A stretch of DNA of 64,000 nt, from assembly GCA_027919835.1 (NCBI GenBank), contig JANVFP010000006.1, forward strand, positions 1,364,001-1,428,000, given 5' to 3'. Positions 43,901 through 56,059 of the stretch are shown piece by piece. The position numbers and the translations under genes were made by a program. The notes below the pieces were generated by a model. It made no database searches. It had not been told where the DNA came from and saw only the letters and a list, made by a program, of their open reading frames with translations. How positions within the stretch are numbered: position 1 is the first letter of the stretch; each line of letters opens with the position of its first letter. Source of the stretch: Lentinula raphanica (lineage: Eukaryota; Basidiomycota; Agaricomycetes; Agaricales; Omphalotaceae).

Positions 43901-44681
43901 GATACGGTCGCTCAAGAAACGTATCCAGTCGACGCATGATGTTCTTCAAATGGAAGAACTCAAGTGCCGAAAGCGGGTCTTGCGTCGGTTGGGGTTCATC
44001 AGCTCGTCGGATATTGTGGACACCAAAGGCAGAGTGGCTTGTGAGATCAGCACCGGGGACGAACTCTTACTCACGGAACTCATGTTCGACGGTGCGTTCA
44101 ATGCGTTGGCACCGGAACAATGTGCGGCTTTGCTTAGTTGCTTTGTGTTTGACGAAAAGGTGATTACTAGTTTACTCAAACCTCTTTTCTTCGTTCGTAT
44201 CTCTCATCCTCGTCTTCTTGCAATGCAGAGTGACAAACAAACCAAGCTCAGCGAAGAACTCGTCGAGCCGTTACGTACGATGCAAGAGCTCGCTAAACGA
44301 ATTGCTAAAGTGTCGACCGAGTCAAAGTTACCCCTCAATGAGGAAAAATACGTCGCCTCGTTCAAGGTGGAACTCATGGACGCCGTGATGCAGTGGTGTC
44401 GTGGGGCGTCTTTCTCGGACATTTGTGAGGTGCGTTTGGTTTATACGTATACCACTTACAGGAGAACACAGACAACATTCTAACCGTACCCCTAACAGCT
44501 CACCGGTATATTCGAAGGCAGCATCATCCGTGTGTTCCGCCGTCTGAGTGAACTCCTCCGACAGATGGCGATGGGTGCGAAGGTCATCGGGAACACCGAA
44601 CTCCAAGAAAAGTTTGAGAAGACGTCGGAGATGCTCGAACGTCCGAATTCGGTGATTTTTTGTTCTTCGTTGTATCTGTAG
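40907..44681 (+). CDS. MTR4: ATP-dependent RNA helicase MTR4 (nuclear exosome cofactor)
   Basis: Ten exons (40907-41242, 41310-41567, 41622-41735, 41785-42229, 42282-42983, 43048-43289, 43349-43726, 43794-44159, 44229-44429, 44499-44681) give 1,074 residues, the normal length for Mtr4. Motifs are [15 protein letters not shown] (I), [10 protein letters not shown] (II, DEIH box), [10 protein letters not shown] (III) and [14 protein letters not shown] (VI), followed by an arch/KOW region ([14 protein letters not shown]) and the C-terminal helical bundle ([17 protein letters not shown]). Mtr4 unwinds RNA 3' to 5' for the nuclear exosome, as part of TRAMP in rRNA and ncRNA processing. The N-terminus is acidic with an EPEPEPEP run. 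Ski2 is less likely given the DEIH box and the N-terminus. Confidence 0.93.
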
Positions 44682-45488
44682 ATCTGTAGAGTGCTTTCTT
44701 CGTCTGTCGGGGGGTACGATATACACACATCGGTCATATGCAACTTCGGTGGCTACCCATTCAAGTCGAGTCTTGAGTCTCGACGAATGAGAAGTCAGTT
44801 GGGGCTATGGTACGTTAGGACAGGCTGTAAGCTGCTAAAAGAGGCAGTATAGGACTCCTTGAACTTGAAGCTTGCCCAAAACAGCTAGTATCCCGATTCC
44901 CAAGGGCCGACGGCAGCTTTATCCCGGATTTTTCAGCTTCTTCCCCTCCTTCACAAGGTTTGCGTAGTTTTAGCTGTTTCAGTGTAGTGTGACTGAGTTT
45001 GTTTCAGTGTTTTTCTCGGTTGGTTATCAGTGGTTATCAATATCCTTGGTTATCTCGCCAAGTTCGAACAATGGGCAGCCCTCAGGATAAATCAGGGACA
45101 AATCAAGACCCAATGCTCAAGCTCACCTTGAAGTTTCGAAGTTCGCAGATTTGAATTTCTCCTGCTCGCTGTGAACGTCATCAAGGACCAACGGTTACTC
45201 ACTCAAGCAAGCAAGCAGGGAGGTCACTCGTATAGTACTAGGAACCAGCAGGGTGGCGCCTGGTGCATTATCCGTTCAGCAGAGTCTGTAACGCCCTACG
45301 CTTATCAGCCTCAATCCGATAAGGCTTCGCCTACTTTTGCTGTGTATTAAGCACGCTGCACAAGGTGCAAGGCCCGAGACACAGCATCACAAAACAACGA
45401 CGTTTTTTAAAGCAAGCAAACTACTTCACTCCCCCTACTGAGTACTCCCCCTTACTTTGCTTTCCTCGACTGCGCGGACATCTCTCTC
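44682..45488. other. Intergenic stretch upstream of secreted gene 3
   Basis: About 800 bp without recognisable genes. It contains short GGTTATCA repeats near 45020 and a T-rich part. Confidence 0.5.
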
Positions 45489-45550
45489 AATATCGAACGT
45501 CGATCGTTTGCCTTGCTGGCCAAGGACCTTAATTGTCGTATGTCTTCTAT
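45489..45550 (+). promoter_or_regulatory. Conserved 5' leader and splice donor of secreted gene 3
   Basis: ATCGAACGTCGATCGTTTG is followed by CCTTGCTGGCCAAGGACC and the donor GTATGTCTTC; CTTCTCCAG about 40 bp on is a fitting acceptor. It aligns with the leaders before the other two secreted genes, although those lie more than 10 kb away. Confidence 0.55.
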
Positions 45551-45917
45551 GCTTACCTTCGACGTTATCTTCTCCAGGCTCACCAGATCAACACTGTAGA
45601 TCAAAAAAAAATCTTGCCATTCAAAAACTACACCGTAGTACGCCGGCTGAAAAACGCAAGAACAAGTTCGAGAATCGGCTCTTCTGCAAGCTCTGCTTTT
45701 CTGTTTTCTGCCATCGTACGTCATGTAATTAATCTATTTCGTTCTTTTTCTGAAGCTGCGATCAAGTATTACCGACACTCAGTCTGGTTTCTGTTACAAC
45801 TTACTGCGACGTTATCACCTTGGAAATTCGTTCTTTCAAACGCCATACCGTGAGCCATACCTTTTCGCTATGTAGCCCGCTCTGTCTTCAACGTCTTTCC
45901 CAAAGATCGCTATCATC

Positions 45918-46759
45918 ATGCACTTATCGTTCATCGCATATATATGGCTTTTCTCATTTGCACTCTTGCCTGCTATACGGGCATTGCCCGTGGACACGCC
46001 ACCGAAGGCACCAGTAAGTACTTCTGTCAATTGTGTTTGTCCCTGTGCTGACACACCCTATAACTTTAAGCCTCCAGCCTACTCAGAACTCTTTCCCGAG
46101 ACTTCTACTAGGTGTGAGCCGGCGCCGCAGGAGGACGTGCAACCTGTGAATAGCCTACAACATGGTCCTGAAGTGATCATTCAGCTTCAACCACACGACT
46201 TTGTTGTCCGGAAAACACAGGAAGATATTATGGAATATGTCAGCTTGACGAAGATGTTTCCTTCTGCGACCCTCCGCATAGAGAAGGATGAACGTAGGAA
46301 CATAATTATTGCGAATAGGTGGGATGGTTGGCAGCAGATGGGTACCTTGACATCGTTTCGCCTTCTGGAAAAAGATGGAACTTTAGACGACCACGGCAGA
46401 CTGAAAGAGCGCTACTATGTGGGTTTTATTCATGTTGAGGATGGGAGCCCCAAGTATTTTGGCGCTATACAAGAAGTTCGAAGCCCAATAATACCGTATA
46501 ACCGCATGAATTGTCCTAAAGTATGTCGTCGGTCTTCTGTCTTTTTTCTCTGCTGCGAATTGTATTACTTGGATTGCTGATACCCAATTTCCAGTTAGAG
46601 CCACCCCCAGGGCAAGAACCATCTCCAGAGCTAGGTACCCATCAACGACTCGAATCGTTCCCGCGGCCTGAGTCCCGGCCCCAGCCTCCCCAGCCTCCAT
46701 CGCAGAAACCTCCATTGAAGAAAATCAAGAAACAAAGAAAAATGTGTAGCGTTATGTAG
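45918..46759 (+). CDS. Secreted-type protein 3 with a polybasic CaaX-like tail
   Basis: Exons 45918-46013, 46071-46520 and 46595-46759 (32, 150 and 55 codons) give 236 residues. The N-terminus is a signal peptide (MHLSFIAYIWLFSFALLPAI then RALPVDTPP). The middle has no known domain (VIIQLQPHDFVVRKTQED, TSFRLLEKDGTLDDHGRL). Exon 3 encodes a Pro-rich stretch and then KKIKKQRKMCSVM and stop. C-S-V-M fits a farnesyl CaaX box, with a polybasic run as in K-Ras-type membrane anchors. That is at odds with a signal peptide, because prenylation is cytosolic. Exon layout and leader tie it to the genes at 30133 and 33689. Confidence 0.6.
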
Positions 46760-47072
46760 CTTCCCGCAGAAATGGTGCAGCTTTCTTTATTCCAAATACT
46801 TATACTTATGTTGCACATCTTCAACTTTTCGATGTCGTTCAATGTCAACGGTTTCTTGAATATTCCGGCCACTATTGATTCCGACTTTGACTCTCTTTAA
46901 TCAAAGCCCAGCCCAGTACATGATGAGAAACATAACAATGGTATCAGCAGAGGAAACTTGACCAATTCAGTCAGTCTGGACTCTGGACTTGGGATCTAGG
47001 GCGCCAAGTCAGTTTAGAAATTAGCGCGCAGCAGTACTTCAGCTCACTTGAACCACTACCACCACAACCGAC

Positions 47073-47445
47073 ATGGCTGGTCCTAATCTCGAGGTTTTCA
47101 AATTTTCTTTATATCTATTCATACCGATATGTGCTCTCGTTCACTTTGGTGATCCCCAATGGTATAGAAATACTGTGCTACCGGTGAGCATTCGCACCTA
47201 TCGTTACCTCTCTGAATTGGGTTCTCATTTCGACCTTTCAGTATAAAGAGCAGCTGTTTCCTCCAGAAAAAAGACTACTCCAGGTATTCCGCGTGAACTA
47301 GACATGAGAATACCGAACTGTATACTCATATCTTGCTTAGCAACTTCCTACAGACCAAAAATCTCTTCGTGAGGAACTAGCCAGGATCAAGAACGAGAGG
47401 CTCGCGCGAAGAGCAGCTAAGGAGGAAGAGGAAAAGAAGGAATGA
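47073..47445 (+). CDS. PET100: PET100-like cytochrome c oxidase assembly factor
   Basis: Three exons (47073-47183, 47242-47283, 47341-47445) give 85 residues. The start MAGPNLEVFKFSLYLFIPIC has one membrane segment, followed by HFGDPQWYRNTVLP, LFPPEKR and a charged helix LREELARIKNERLARRA. This order (membrane helix, FG-P, PPE, LREEL) matches Pet100, a small inner-membrane protein needed to assemble complex IV. The convergent neighbour is the serine dehydratase gene, 165 bp between stops. A CMC2-like complex IV factor lies 5 kb away. Confidence 0.75.
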
Positions 47446-47610
47446 AGGAGTCATCTTGTCGCAGGTATGTTCCCATATCTCAATAACTGTTGTGGGCTAC
47501 ACTTTATTTCTAGATTGTATTATAGTTGCTCAATAAATCCCCGCTCTGCTTTATCTTGCTTCAGAACTCGAAAGGCTCTAAAAGTCGTACTTCGGGGAAC
47601 TCTCTTTCCC

Positions 47611-48976
47611 TCATGTTGTATAATCCACGTTCACGATTTGTCCGTCATCCAGAATAACCTCCCAATTCCCAGTCAGATTCCCCTCCATCTCGGCCTTCAA
47701 GGCTTCTTCGTATTGCGCCAATTCACTCAAATTGATTTTGAAGCCACCGCACACGATGAAAACGACATTCCTCTTGCGTCCATCTGAGCGGGGTGGGGCA
47801 ACAGCGTCTAACAGTTGAGGCTTGTAAGCCACGGAAAGCGTCGTCGAGCACGCCAGTTCTACCAACGTTTTATGGTCATCTGCGGAAGCACTCTCATTAT
47901 CCATTCATATCAAGAGAAGATTTAGCGTACTGGCAAATGCAACCGCTGCTTGCATACTCAGTTCATCTGGAATAGTGACGCAACGAACACCACCCTTCCT
48001 CTCCAATGCCATCCGGACAACCCCAGTCGCAGGCTGTGAAGCACCAAGTGACCCAGATGCCTTCGAATGAAAACTGTTGAAGTGGGCCAAATCCAGTTGC
48101 GAGCTTTCATCGTGCACTTTGGTCACATATGGAGGGAGTTGAGTTGCAAATTCGCTGGACCCAGAAGAATTGAGCAACATAGTGTGATGAAAACAGTTCG
48201 AACCCTTAGTTTCTAGTGCCACTATAGGCACTAAACAAAAGGTGAGTCTGAGTTGTATAGACGGGAACAGTACCTATCACTGACCATGATCCCAATTGAC
48301 TTTCTTGCAGCCCGTTATAATTCCTGCAAGCATACCGCCTCCTCCGACACTGCAGAAGATTGCGTCCGGTTCAGTCACTGACCATTGCTTTAATTGGTCG
48401 AATGTTTCTGTTATCATGGAACTATGACCTTCCCATAACGTCGGATCGTCATACGCCGGCACCACGATACTATTCACAAACGTTCTTAGTTCCTGCCCAC
48501 GAATGAGTCGCGAAGCTTACGCATCCTTGTCCGACGCCGCTTTCTCTTTAGCAGCATCAAAGGCCTCTTGGTAGAATTTCCCAGCAATCACCACTGTCGC
48601 GTTCTGAGCTTTGAGCAATTCCACGGTACTTTCTGTCGCTCCTTCAGGAAGATATACGGTGCATCTTGCCCCAGCAGCATTCGCTGCACACGCAACTGCC
48701 AGACCGGCGTTCCCTCCTGATGCTGTGACAAAGTGGACGTCTCGACCTCGCTTTTGCATGGCTTCATGCACGAACAACGACATTCCCCGGAACTTGTACG
48801 AATACGAAGGGTGTACATTCTGTGATCACAAATTCTGGATCAGCACTTCTAACGGTTCTCAGGACCTGGACACATACTTCGAACTTGAGGAAAGCGTTCG
48901 CTCCGAGCAGTTTTGAGATACTAGCAGAGAGCACGAGAGGCGTCGTTTGCCAGAGAAAAGGAGCGTTCTGATCCAT
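47611..48976 (-). CDS. L-serine/L-threonine dehydratase (PLP-dependent)
   Basis: Five exons (48976-48878, 48819-48521, 48484-48285, 48230-47931, 47879-47611) give 388 residues. NVHPSYSYKFRGM carries the Lys that binds pyridoxal phosphate. TASGGNAGLAVACAANAAG is the substrate loop and FCSVGGGGMLAGII the phosphate-binding glycine loop. The enzyme deaminates L-serine (and usually L-threonine) to a 2-oxo acid and ammonia. The length and C-terminal end match fungal and animal serine dehydratases, not the long ACT-domain threonine deaminases. The usual S-G-S-F-K is S-Y-S-Y-K here. Intron 2 is only 36 bp. Confidence 0.88.
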
Positions 48977-49443
48977 CCGTCAATGTGAAAGTTAGGGAAG
49001 ATCAAGGCGAGATGGAACAGAATGGGTTTGGTCCGTTGCTTGAGGTGAAATGGATAAGCCGTTACGTGATGTGTATTTTCCTGACTCGACTCCAGTCACG
49101 GTTGTTGGAACAACGCGTGAGCGCGATGACTGGACCTCGCGCAGAATTCGTATGACTCTGAGGTGGTATGATGACACTCGGCGTGTTCTATATATTCTGG
49201 AGCTCCACTCATATTGGCTTCCCGCACTCCTGTGTCCCGAACCCCTCTCCAGAAGCCTTCGTACAAGCGTAGGAGTCGTCGGTTCTGCTTCCATGGTCAA
49301 GCAGTCAAGGAGTCGGTATGCAACTGGCAGTCACAGGGCAACATTCGGAATAACTTCGGGTTTTTGCACGGACCGTTTACTTCCTTTAAAAAGCCTTCGA
49401 ACGCACATAGGAGCGTTAGGCCTTTTCCTCTTTTTACTCGCCC
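48977..49443. promoter_or_regulatory. Divergent intergenic region of serine dehydratase and alpha-xylosidase genes
   Basis: This 467 bp lies between two start codons. It shows open stretches on both strands without conserved features. No motif stands out. Confidence 0.4.
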
Positions 49444-52400
49444 ATGAAATTCATCGGTTCGTTCGTGTCCTGCTATGAAAAAGTACATACTGCTCACACC
49501 AGGCATCCTTAGACGGCTTCTGGCTTTTGAAGAACGGCGTAAAACCGTATTATGCTCTGCAGGTACCATATTACATTGTTCTGTTATCGATTAGTTTTTT
49601 GTTGATGAATGTCACAGGTAGTAAAAGTCGACCAGCAAGCGGATGGTTATGAGCTTCAAGTTGCTACGAGGCCTATCAGGCATCGTGGTGATACCTTGGG
49701 CGGTTTGTTGCGTTTTGTCTTCTGTGAATCTAACTCATGATCTGCGACATAGGTCCCGTCTTGACTGTCAAAGTTCATTCCCCAACTGAAGGAGTGGTAA
49801 GTGTTTTCTACTGCTCACTGCGCTTACTATGCTCTTAGCTGGTACTACCTCATAGGTCGGTGTCAAAATAGATCACTTCAGTCATACCGAACCTACCGTG
49901 ACTATTCCACTCTTTCCAAACGCGAAGCCGATCCCCAGTGTCAATCTCAGCAAATCGGAAGCTGATTACACGTTGAATACTGGCGGTCTAAACGCTGTGA
50001 TCACTGAGAATCCTTATACGATCACCTTCAAGTCGAATAAACGGATCTTGACGTTTGCGGGACCTAAACATCAGGGAGTATACGATGTTCCCTCCAAATG
50101 GACCCTTTCAAGTGCTTCGAATAGCTCCTGCCTGGCTACGGATAGTGGATCCAATCCCAATCCGGAGCCATTGCCCCCTACGATTCGGTACATCAACTCC
50201 GAGCTGAATCTCTCTCCAGGAGAATTGATCTATGGCTTTGGAGAACAATTTGGAGCCTTTGTTAAGAATGGTGCGTCTGGTGCGAATACGAAAATACATT
50301 CGCTGACAGTATCCCAGGTCAAACAGTGAAGATTTGGAACCAAGGTATGGCGCCTCGCAATTTTGATCTCACTTCTTCTGATTATCTGGTTTCCGGTACC
50401 AGACGGTGGAACTTCCAGCGACCAAGCGTACAAATGCGTACCATTTTATATGACCAACCGGAACTATGGTGTTTTCATAAACCACCCAGGAGAGGTTGAA
50501 GTGGAAGTCGGCAGTGAAAAGGTTTCTCGAGTAGGAACTTCCGTGGCCGGAAACAGCCTTGAGTATTTCATCATATACGGGGAGACTCCACTTCAAGTAC
50601 GTTTTGTGTGTCCAGAGAACGGATTGAGGATTAACCATTCGAGGCAGATTCTAGAACGATACACTCGTATGACAGGACGACCTCCGTAAGTCTCAACTGT
50701 ATTATCGTCAGGAAAGTACTCATTTTGTCCTAGTATACTTCCGAGCTGGACATTTGGACTTTGGCTATCAACTTCGTTCCTAACGTCGTACTCAAGTGAC
50801 ACGGTGTCCGGATTCCTACAAGGCATGCAAGACCGTGATATACCCGTCCGGGTGTTCCACCTCGATTGCTTCTGGATGAAGCAATACGAATGGTATGTAT
50901 CACATTGATCAACAGTAACTCCTACTAACTTCGTGATGCTAGGTGCTCCTTTACCTTTGACCCGGACAACTTCCCCGATCCCAAGGGCTATCTGTCGGAG
51001 ATCAAGCGAAAATTCGGTGTGAAGATATGTGTCTGGAGTAAGTGGGAGACCAACTTTCCGGGGCTTCGCCAAGCTGAAACTACCACAGTCAATCCTTACA
51101 TTTCACAGTTGTCCCCTATCTTCAAGGAAGGCCTAAAAGCAGGGTATTTCATCAAGAGAACTGACGGGACGCCTTGGCAGTGAGTATACCTTCCTTTATG
51201 ACTTGGCCCAACTAGATAACATACACGATGCAGGTGGGATCTATGGCAGCCAGGCCTGGCGATTGTGGACTTCACCAATCCGGAAGCATGTGAATGGTAC
51301 AAAGCCAAGCTTTCTGCACTCATTGATATTGGTGTCGACTGTTTCAAGGTATGTCTTTCGCTTTACTCCGTCGACTAAGCTAATGCCGATTGTAGACAGA
51401 CTTTGGTGAGCTGAGATTTTGAACCAATCAATATCATCGATGGCCTTACATTGACATTGGTCTAGCTGAACGCATTCCGCACGCATCTGTGAAATATTTC
51501 GATGGATCTGATCCTATGCGCATGCATAACATGTATTCTATCATTTACAACGAACTCGTCTTCAATCTCGTGCGGGACCGCCTTGGAGAAGGAGAAGCGG
51601 TTCTGTTTGCGCGCGCTTCGTTCGCCGGAGGACAACGGTGAGTTGCTATGTGATCTTGGTTCTTGCATCGACTGATATGTGTTACACAGTTTCCCTGTTC
51701 ATTGGGGTGGCGATTGTGAGTCGACCTGGGAGGCCATGGCGGAAGCTATGCGTGGTTGTCTTTCTCTGACACTTTCTGGTTTTGCCTTTGCTTCCCATGA
51801 CATTGGTGGTTTCGAGGTTGGCGTTTGATTATGCATGACATTCGAAGAGACGGCTCACGATGAACTTAGGGTCACCCACCCCCGGAGATATATCAACGTT
51901 GGGTAGCATTTGGGTTATTTTCTTCGCATTCACGTTTGCATGGATCATCTTCTTACCGTGTTCCCTGGAATTACGGAGAGGAAGCCGCAAAGAATATGTC
52001 AACATTGCTGGAAGCCAAACATTCATTGATGCCGTATTTATATCAGCTGGTATGTTGCGTGTTGCTAATTCGATTAACAAAACTGAAGTCTGTCCATCAA
52101 TATAGGCCATCGAGTCCACCCAAACAGGGCATCCAATGCAAAGAGCGATGTTCCTCGAATTCCCGGATGATCGTAACACCCACTCCCTCGACAGACAATT
52201 CATGATGGGACCCTCACTCCTTGTTGCGCCTGTGTTCGTGCCTCAAGAAGAGGAAACAGAGTATTATATCCCAGCCGGACGTTGGACGAATTTCTGGGAT
52301 CATAACCGCACAGTCGAAGGTCCTACGTGGATCAAAGAACAAGTAGCTCTGGATCAAATCCCGGTCTGGGTCAGACCTGGAACATTGTTATTACGTGGAC

Positions 52401-52660
52401 CACCGAAAACGGGGCGTCCGGATTATGACTACGGCAAAGATCTGCGGGTCGAGTTGTATGACTTGGCAGAAGGCCAAACGACGGCCAAGTTACCAGGAGG
52501 GGCACTCATACGCGCGGATCGAACGGGTGGACAAATCAAGCTGACCATTGCTGAAGGAAAGGCAAGCATTGAGAGTGTGCATTTGCTAGGATCGAGGGAT
52601 GCAGAGAAAGTTGTTAAAGTGGACAGTGGGGCGACGGAGGTGGTTTGCGAAGTGAACTGA
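49444..52660 (+). CDS. GH31 alpha-xylosidase-type glycoside hydrolase
   Basis: About 17 exons give roughly 789 residues. The first exon is only 13 bp (MKFI plus one base). The N-terminus ([17 protein letters not shown]) and the middle ([29 protein letters not shown]) are those of YicI-like alpha-xylosidases. The nucleophile Asp is in DCFKTDF, and its TDF residues lie on a 10-bp exon (51396-51405). The acid/base Asp is in [13 protein letters not shown], and [14 protein letters not shown] is also conserved. It removes alpha-linked xylose from xyloglucan-derived or similar oligosaccharides. I see no signal peptide, so it is probably intracellular. Joined as I read it, the nucleophile motif is KTDFAERIP where the family usually has FGE. 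Two or more other exons are under 50 bp. Confidence 0.87.
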
Positions 52661-52707
52661 GTGGGGAGTATCGTTCTGTAGGAAATCTGTAATTTGGTAC
52701 GAGGCTT

Positions 52708-53041
52708 TTAGTCCTCGAAGAACGCTTTGGTAGCTTCTTCCCGTTTAGCTTGACGTTCTTTGGCGCTTGCCCTGTTACGAGCTGAGCGTGCCACACTCTG
52801 TGATACTAAGTGTCAGAAGGAATATCAAAGTGTCTAATGTGTCGTACCTCTCCGTGTAAGCAAACGTTCATGGCATCCTTGTATTTGTTACAGCCTCCCG
52901 TGAGTCGTGCCCAGGGACTGAGATGACAATCTTCCAAGGCCTGTATGAAATCTTTACAGACTGGGAAAGAATCAAGTTGAGTTCTCAGCGGAAAAGAGAA
53001 GATAACGGACCGAGTTTCTTGTCAGAGAGCTGTGGATGCAT
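52708..53041 (-). CDS. CMC2: CMC2-like twin CX9C protein (complex IV assembly)
   Basis: Three exons (53041-53011, 52960-52848, 52797-52708) give 77 residues. It starts MHPQLSDKKLG, as CMC2 proteins do. CKDFIQALEDC and CNKYKDAMNVC are the two CX9C motifs, which form a disulfide-linked helical hairpin in the mitochondrial intermembrane space. A basic tail follows. It is convergent with the alpha-xylosidase gene, with 47 bp between stop codons, so the transcripts should overlap, and divergent from transketolase. Confidence 0.88.
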
Positions 53042-53173
53042 GAGTAGATGGTGGAAGCGGTTCAAGTCCGGTTAAGAGCGGTAAGCTTGAGAGAGTTGAC
53101 AGCGGCCGACGAGCGCTTAAATTTCATATCGATAAATTTGCCCCAATCTGTTTTCTTCCTGACAATTGACAAC

Positions 53174-56059
53174 CATGTCTTCCTTTGTTCCTGCCCAGTC
53201 CGACGACCTCTCCATTGCTACCATCCGTGCTCTTGCTGCAGATGTCGTTGCCAAAGCCAACTCTGGGCATCCTGGTGCGCAGGTTATCATTTCATCTGTA
53301 GAACTCGTCCTCACGATCAACATCCAGGTGCTCCCATGGGTATGGCACCCGTTGCTCACGTTCTATACTCCCGGTATGTCTTAAGAAGGGATTGAGAGTG
53401 ACGAGCTCGTCTTGATTAACTGGCACACACCAGTTTCATGAACATCAACCCCAAAAACTCGCATTGGTTCAACCGTGACCGATTCGTGCTCTCGAATGGG
53501 TGCGTGCAGTAAAAATCTTATCTACTCTGTCCCAGAAATTTACCCCTTCTTAGTCATGCGTAGGTCTACCTCTATGCACAGGAATTTCACTCATCGCAAT
53601 TCAGATGCGCTTTGCAATATGTTTTGCTGCATCTCCTCGGCTATAAGCTGTCGATGGACGACCTAAAGGCATTCCGTCAACTCGATTCCCTGACTCCTGG
53701 GCATCCCGAGGCAGGGCACACTGATGGTACGCTTTCATGAGAGAAAGATGTTTCACGCGTCAGTCCTGATTATATATAATCAGGTATCGAGGTGACAACT
53801 GGTCCTCTTGGGCAAGGATTCGGAAATGGTGTAGGCCTGGCAATTGCTCAAGCTCACCTAGGCGCTGTTTTCAACAAACCGGGCTTTGACTTGATCAACA
53901 ATTTCACATACGGTAACAATTCGAGCATGAGTGGATCTTCCCAAACTGAGATCACAATTAGTCTTCGCCGGTGACGGTTGTCTCATGGAGGGTGTTGCCA
54001 GTGAGGCAGCATCTCTTGCAGGCCATCTTCAACTGGGAAATCTCATTGTGGTGAGCTCATGTTCCTTGATTCTTCCAGATCGTTCCATTCGAGAAATCAT
54101 CTCTTGGTTGCTAGATTTACGACGACAACCGTATGCCCTCTCTTTTCCATGATGCAGGCACTTTCTGAGTCGAAATCCCAGATATCTCCATCGACGGTGA
54201 CACTGCTGTAGCGTTCACAGAGAACGTTGAGCAGCGTTTCTCGGCATATGGCTGGCAGGTTCTCCATGTCGACAATGGTGATTCGTACGTCGAGCTTCGC
54301 TATTTGTCTCGTCACTTTAATCAAGAAAGGTCGTGTTCAGTGATCTAACAGCAATATACAAAGCGATCGCTGAGGCTAAACTGGAAAAGAACAAGCCTAC
54401 AATCATCCGCCTCAAAACCACTATCGGCTTCGGTTCGAAGCAACAAGGAACTCACGGTGTTCATGGCTCTCGTGTGTATCTCCAGGATTTGTAACTCTCG
54501 CTTGTTGCTTAAGGGTTTCAAACAGCTTTGAAAGCCGATGACATTCAAGCCCTCAAAACCAAGTTCGGACTTCCAGCCGACCAATCCTTTTACGTGGCCC
54601 CAGAAATATACAACACATACGCAGAAATTGGCAAGCGTGGCGCATCTGCAGAAGCCCAATGGAACTCTTTGTTAGAGAGCTACGGCCAAAAGTACCCTAA
54701 AGAGCATTCGGAACTCATCAGACGTATTTCCGGTGAACTACCTGCAAACTGGGAACAATGCTTGCCTGTCTACAAATCGTCCGATCCTGCTCAAGCCTCC
54801 CGCAAACTTTCCGAAATTACTCTCACATCTCTTGCACCGGTCCTTCCCGAGCTACTTGGAGGATCTGCTGATTTGACTAGCAGTAATCTTACAAAAGTGA
54901 AGGGATCGGTTGATTTCCAGCCTCCCAGCACCGGTCTCGGAAACTACGCGGGTACATATATCCGGTATGGTGTTCGTGAACACGGTATGGGTGCCATCGC
55001 AAACGGTATACACGCTTATGGTGGTATTATTCCTTATGTTGCCACATTCTTGGTAAGTATTCTCCTGTTATCAGGGGCAAGCAATGATATAACTAAACCT
55101 GCTTAGAATTTTGTTTCGTATGCTGCCGGTGCCGTCCGTCTATCTGCTCTTAGCGGGTGAGTATTCCTATCGGATCCCAGGCTGAGTTATGCCACTGACA
55201 TTTTGTCCTCTCGTAGTCATCAAGTCATCTGGGTTGGTGAGTGTTGCAAACCTTTTCCGGGAGGTTGAGTAAACTATTTACTATTATTCAACTTTCAGCA
55301 ACCCATGATTCGATCGGTCTTGGTGAGGATGGACCCACGCACCAGCCTATCGAGACTGCTATCCACTTCCGTGCCATGCCCAATCTTGCCTTTTGGCGTC
55401 CTGCCGATGGTAACGAGACATCTGCTGCTTACCTGGTAGCTCTCAAATCCAAAAAGACACCTTCCATTCTCTCCCTCTCGCGTCAGAACCTGCCCAACCT
55501 AGAGGCATCCACGATCGAAAAAGCCGCAAAGGGCGGTTATGTCGTTCACGAGGTCCAGGGTGAAGATCTTACCATAGTCAGTGCTGGTAGCGAAGTGTCA
55601 ATCGCGATAGAGGCTGCTGCCAAATTGAATGCTGAAGGCATCAAGACCCGCGTCGTCAGCTTACCTTGCTGGTTTATTTTCGACAAGCAGCCTTTGGAGT
55701 ATAGGTTGAGCGTGCTTAGGAGCGGTGCTCCGATTCTTTCTCTTGAGGCTCTGTCCACCGCTGGTTGGTCCAAATACAGCCACGAGGTAAGGTATCGGTC
55801 TTGAAATCTTTTGCTTGTATTCATCGCTTGCTTTTAGCAATATGGACTTCCTGCATGGGGCGCTTCTGGACCTTACCAAAAGGTGTATGAGAAGTTCGGT
55901 ATCACTGGTTCAAGTACGCTCAAGTCTCTTCTTTGAGTTTCTCCTCCGATTGCTGATTCATTTGTAGACATTGCTGTTGTCGGAAAGAAAGTAGTCAACT
56001 TCTACAAACAGAGGGGCGGACCCGTTGTGTCTCCCCTAGAGAAGGCATTCACCATTTAA
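53174..56059 (+). CDS. TKL1: Transketolase
   Basis: A multi-exon gene of about 680 residues. [19 protein letters not shown] begins the protein. Exon joins restore [107 protein letters not shown] and [15 protein letters not shown], the standard thiamine-diphosphate enzyme motifs. Transketolase moves two-carbon units in the non-oxidative pentose phosphate pathway. The GHA of VLSNGHACAL needs a 6-bp exon (53554-53559). The gene ends SPLEKAFTI. It shares a 132 bp divergent promoter with the CMC2-like gene. A single transketolase model is enough; dihydroxyacetone synthase is unlikely. Confidence 0.93.
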
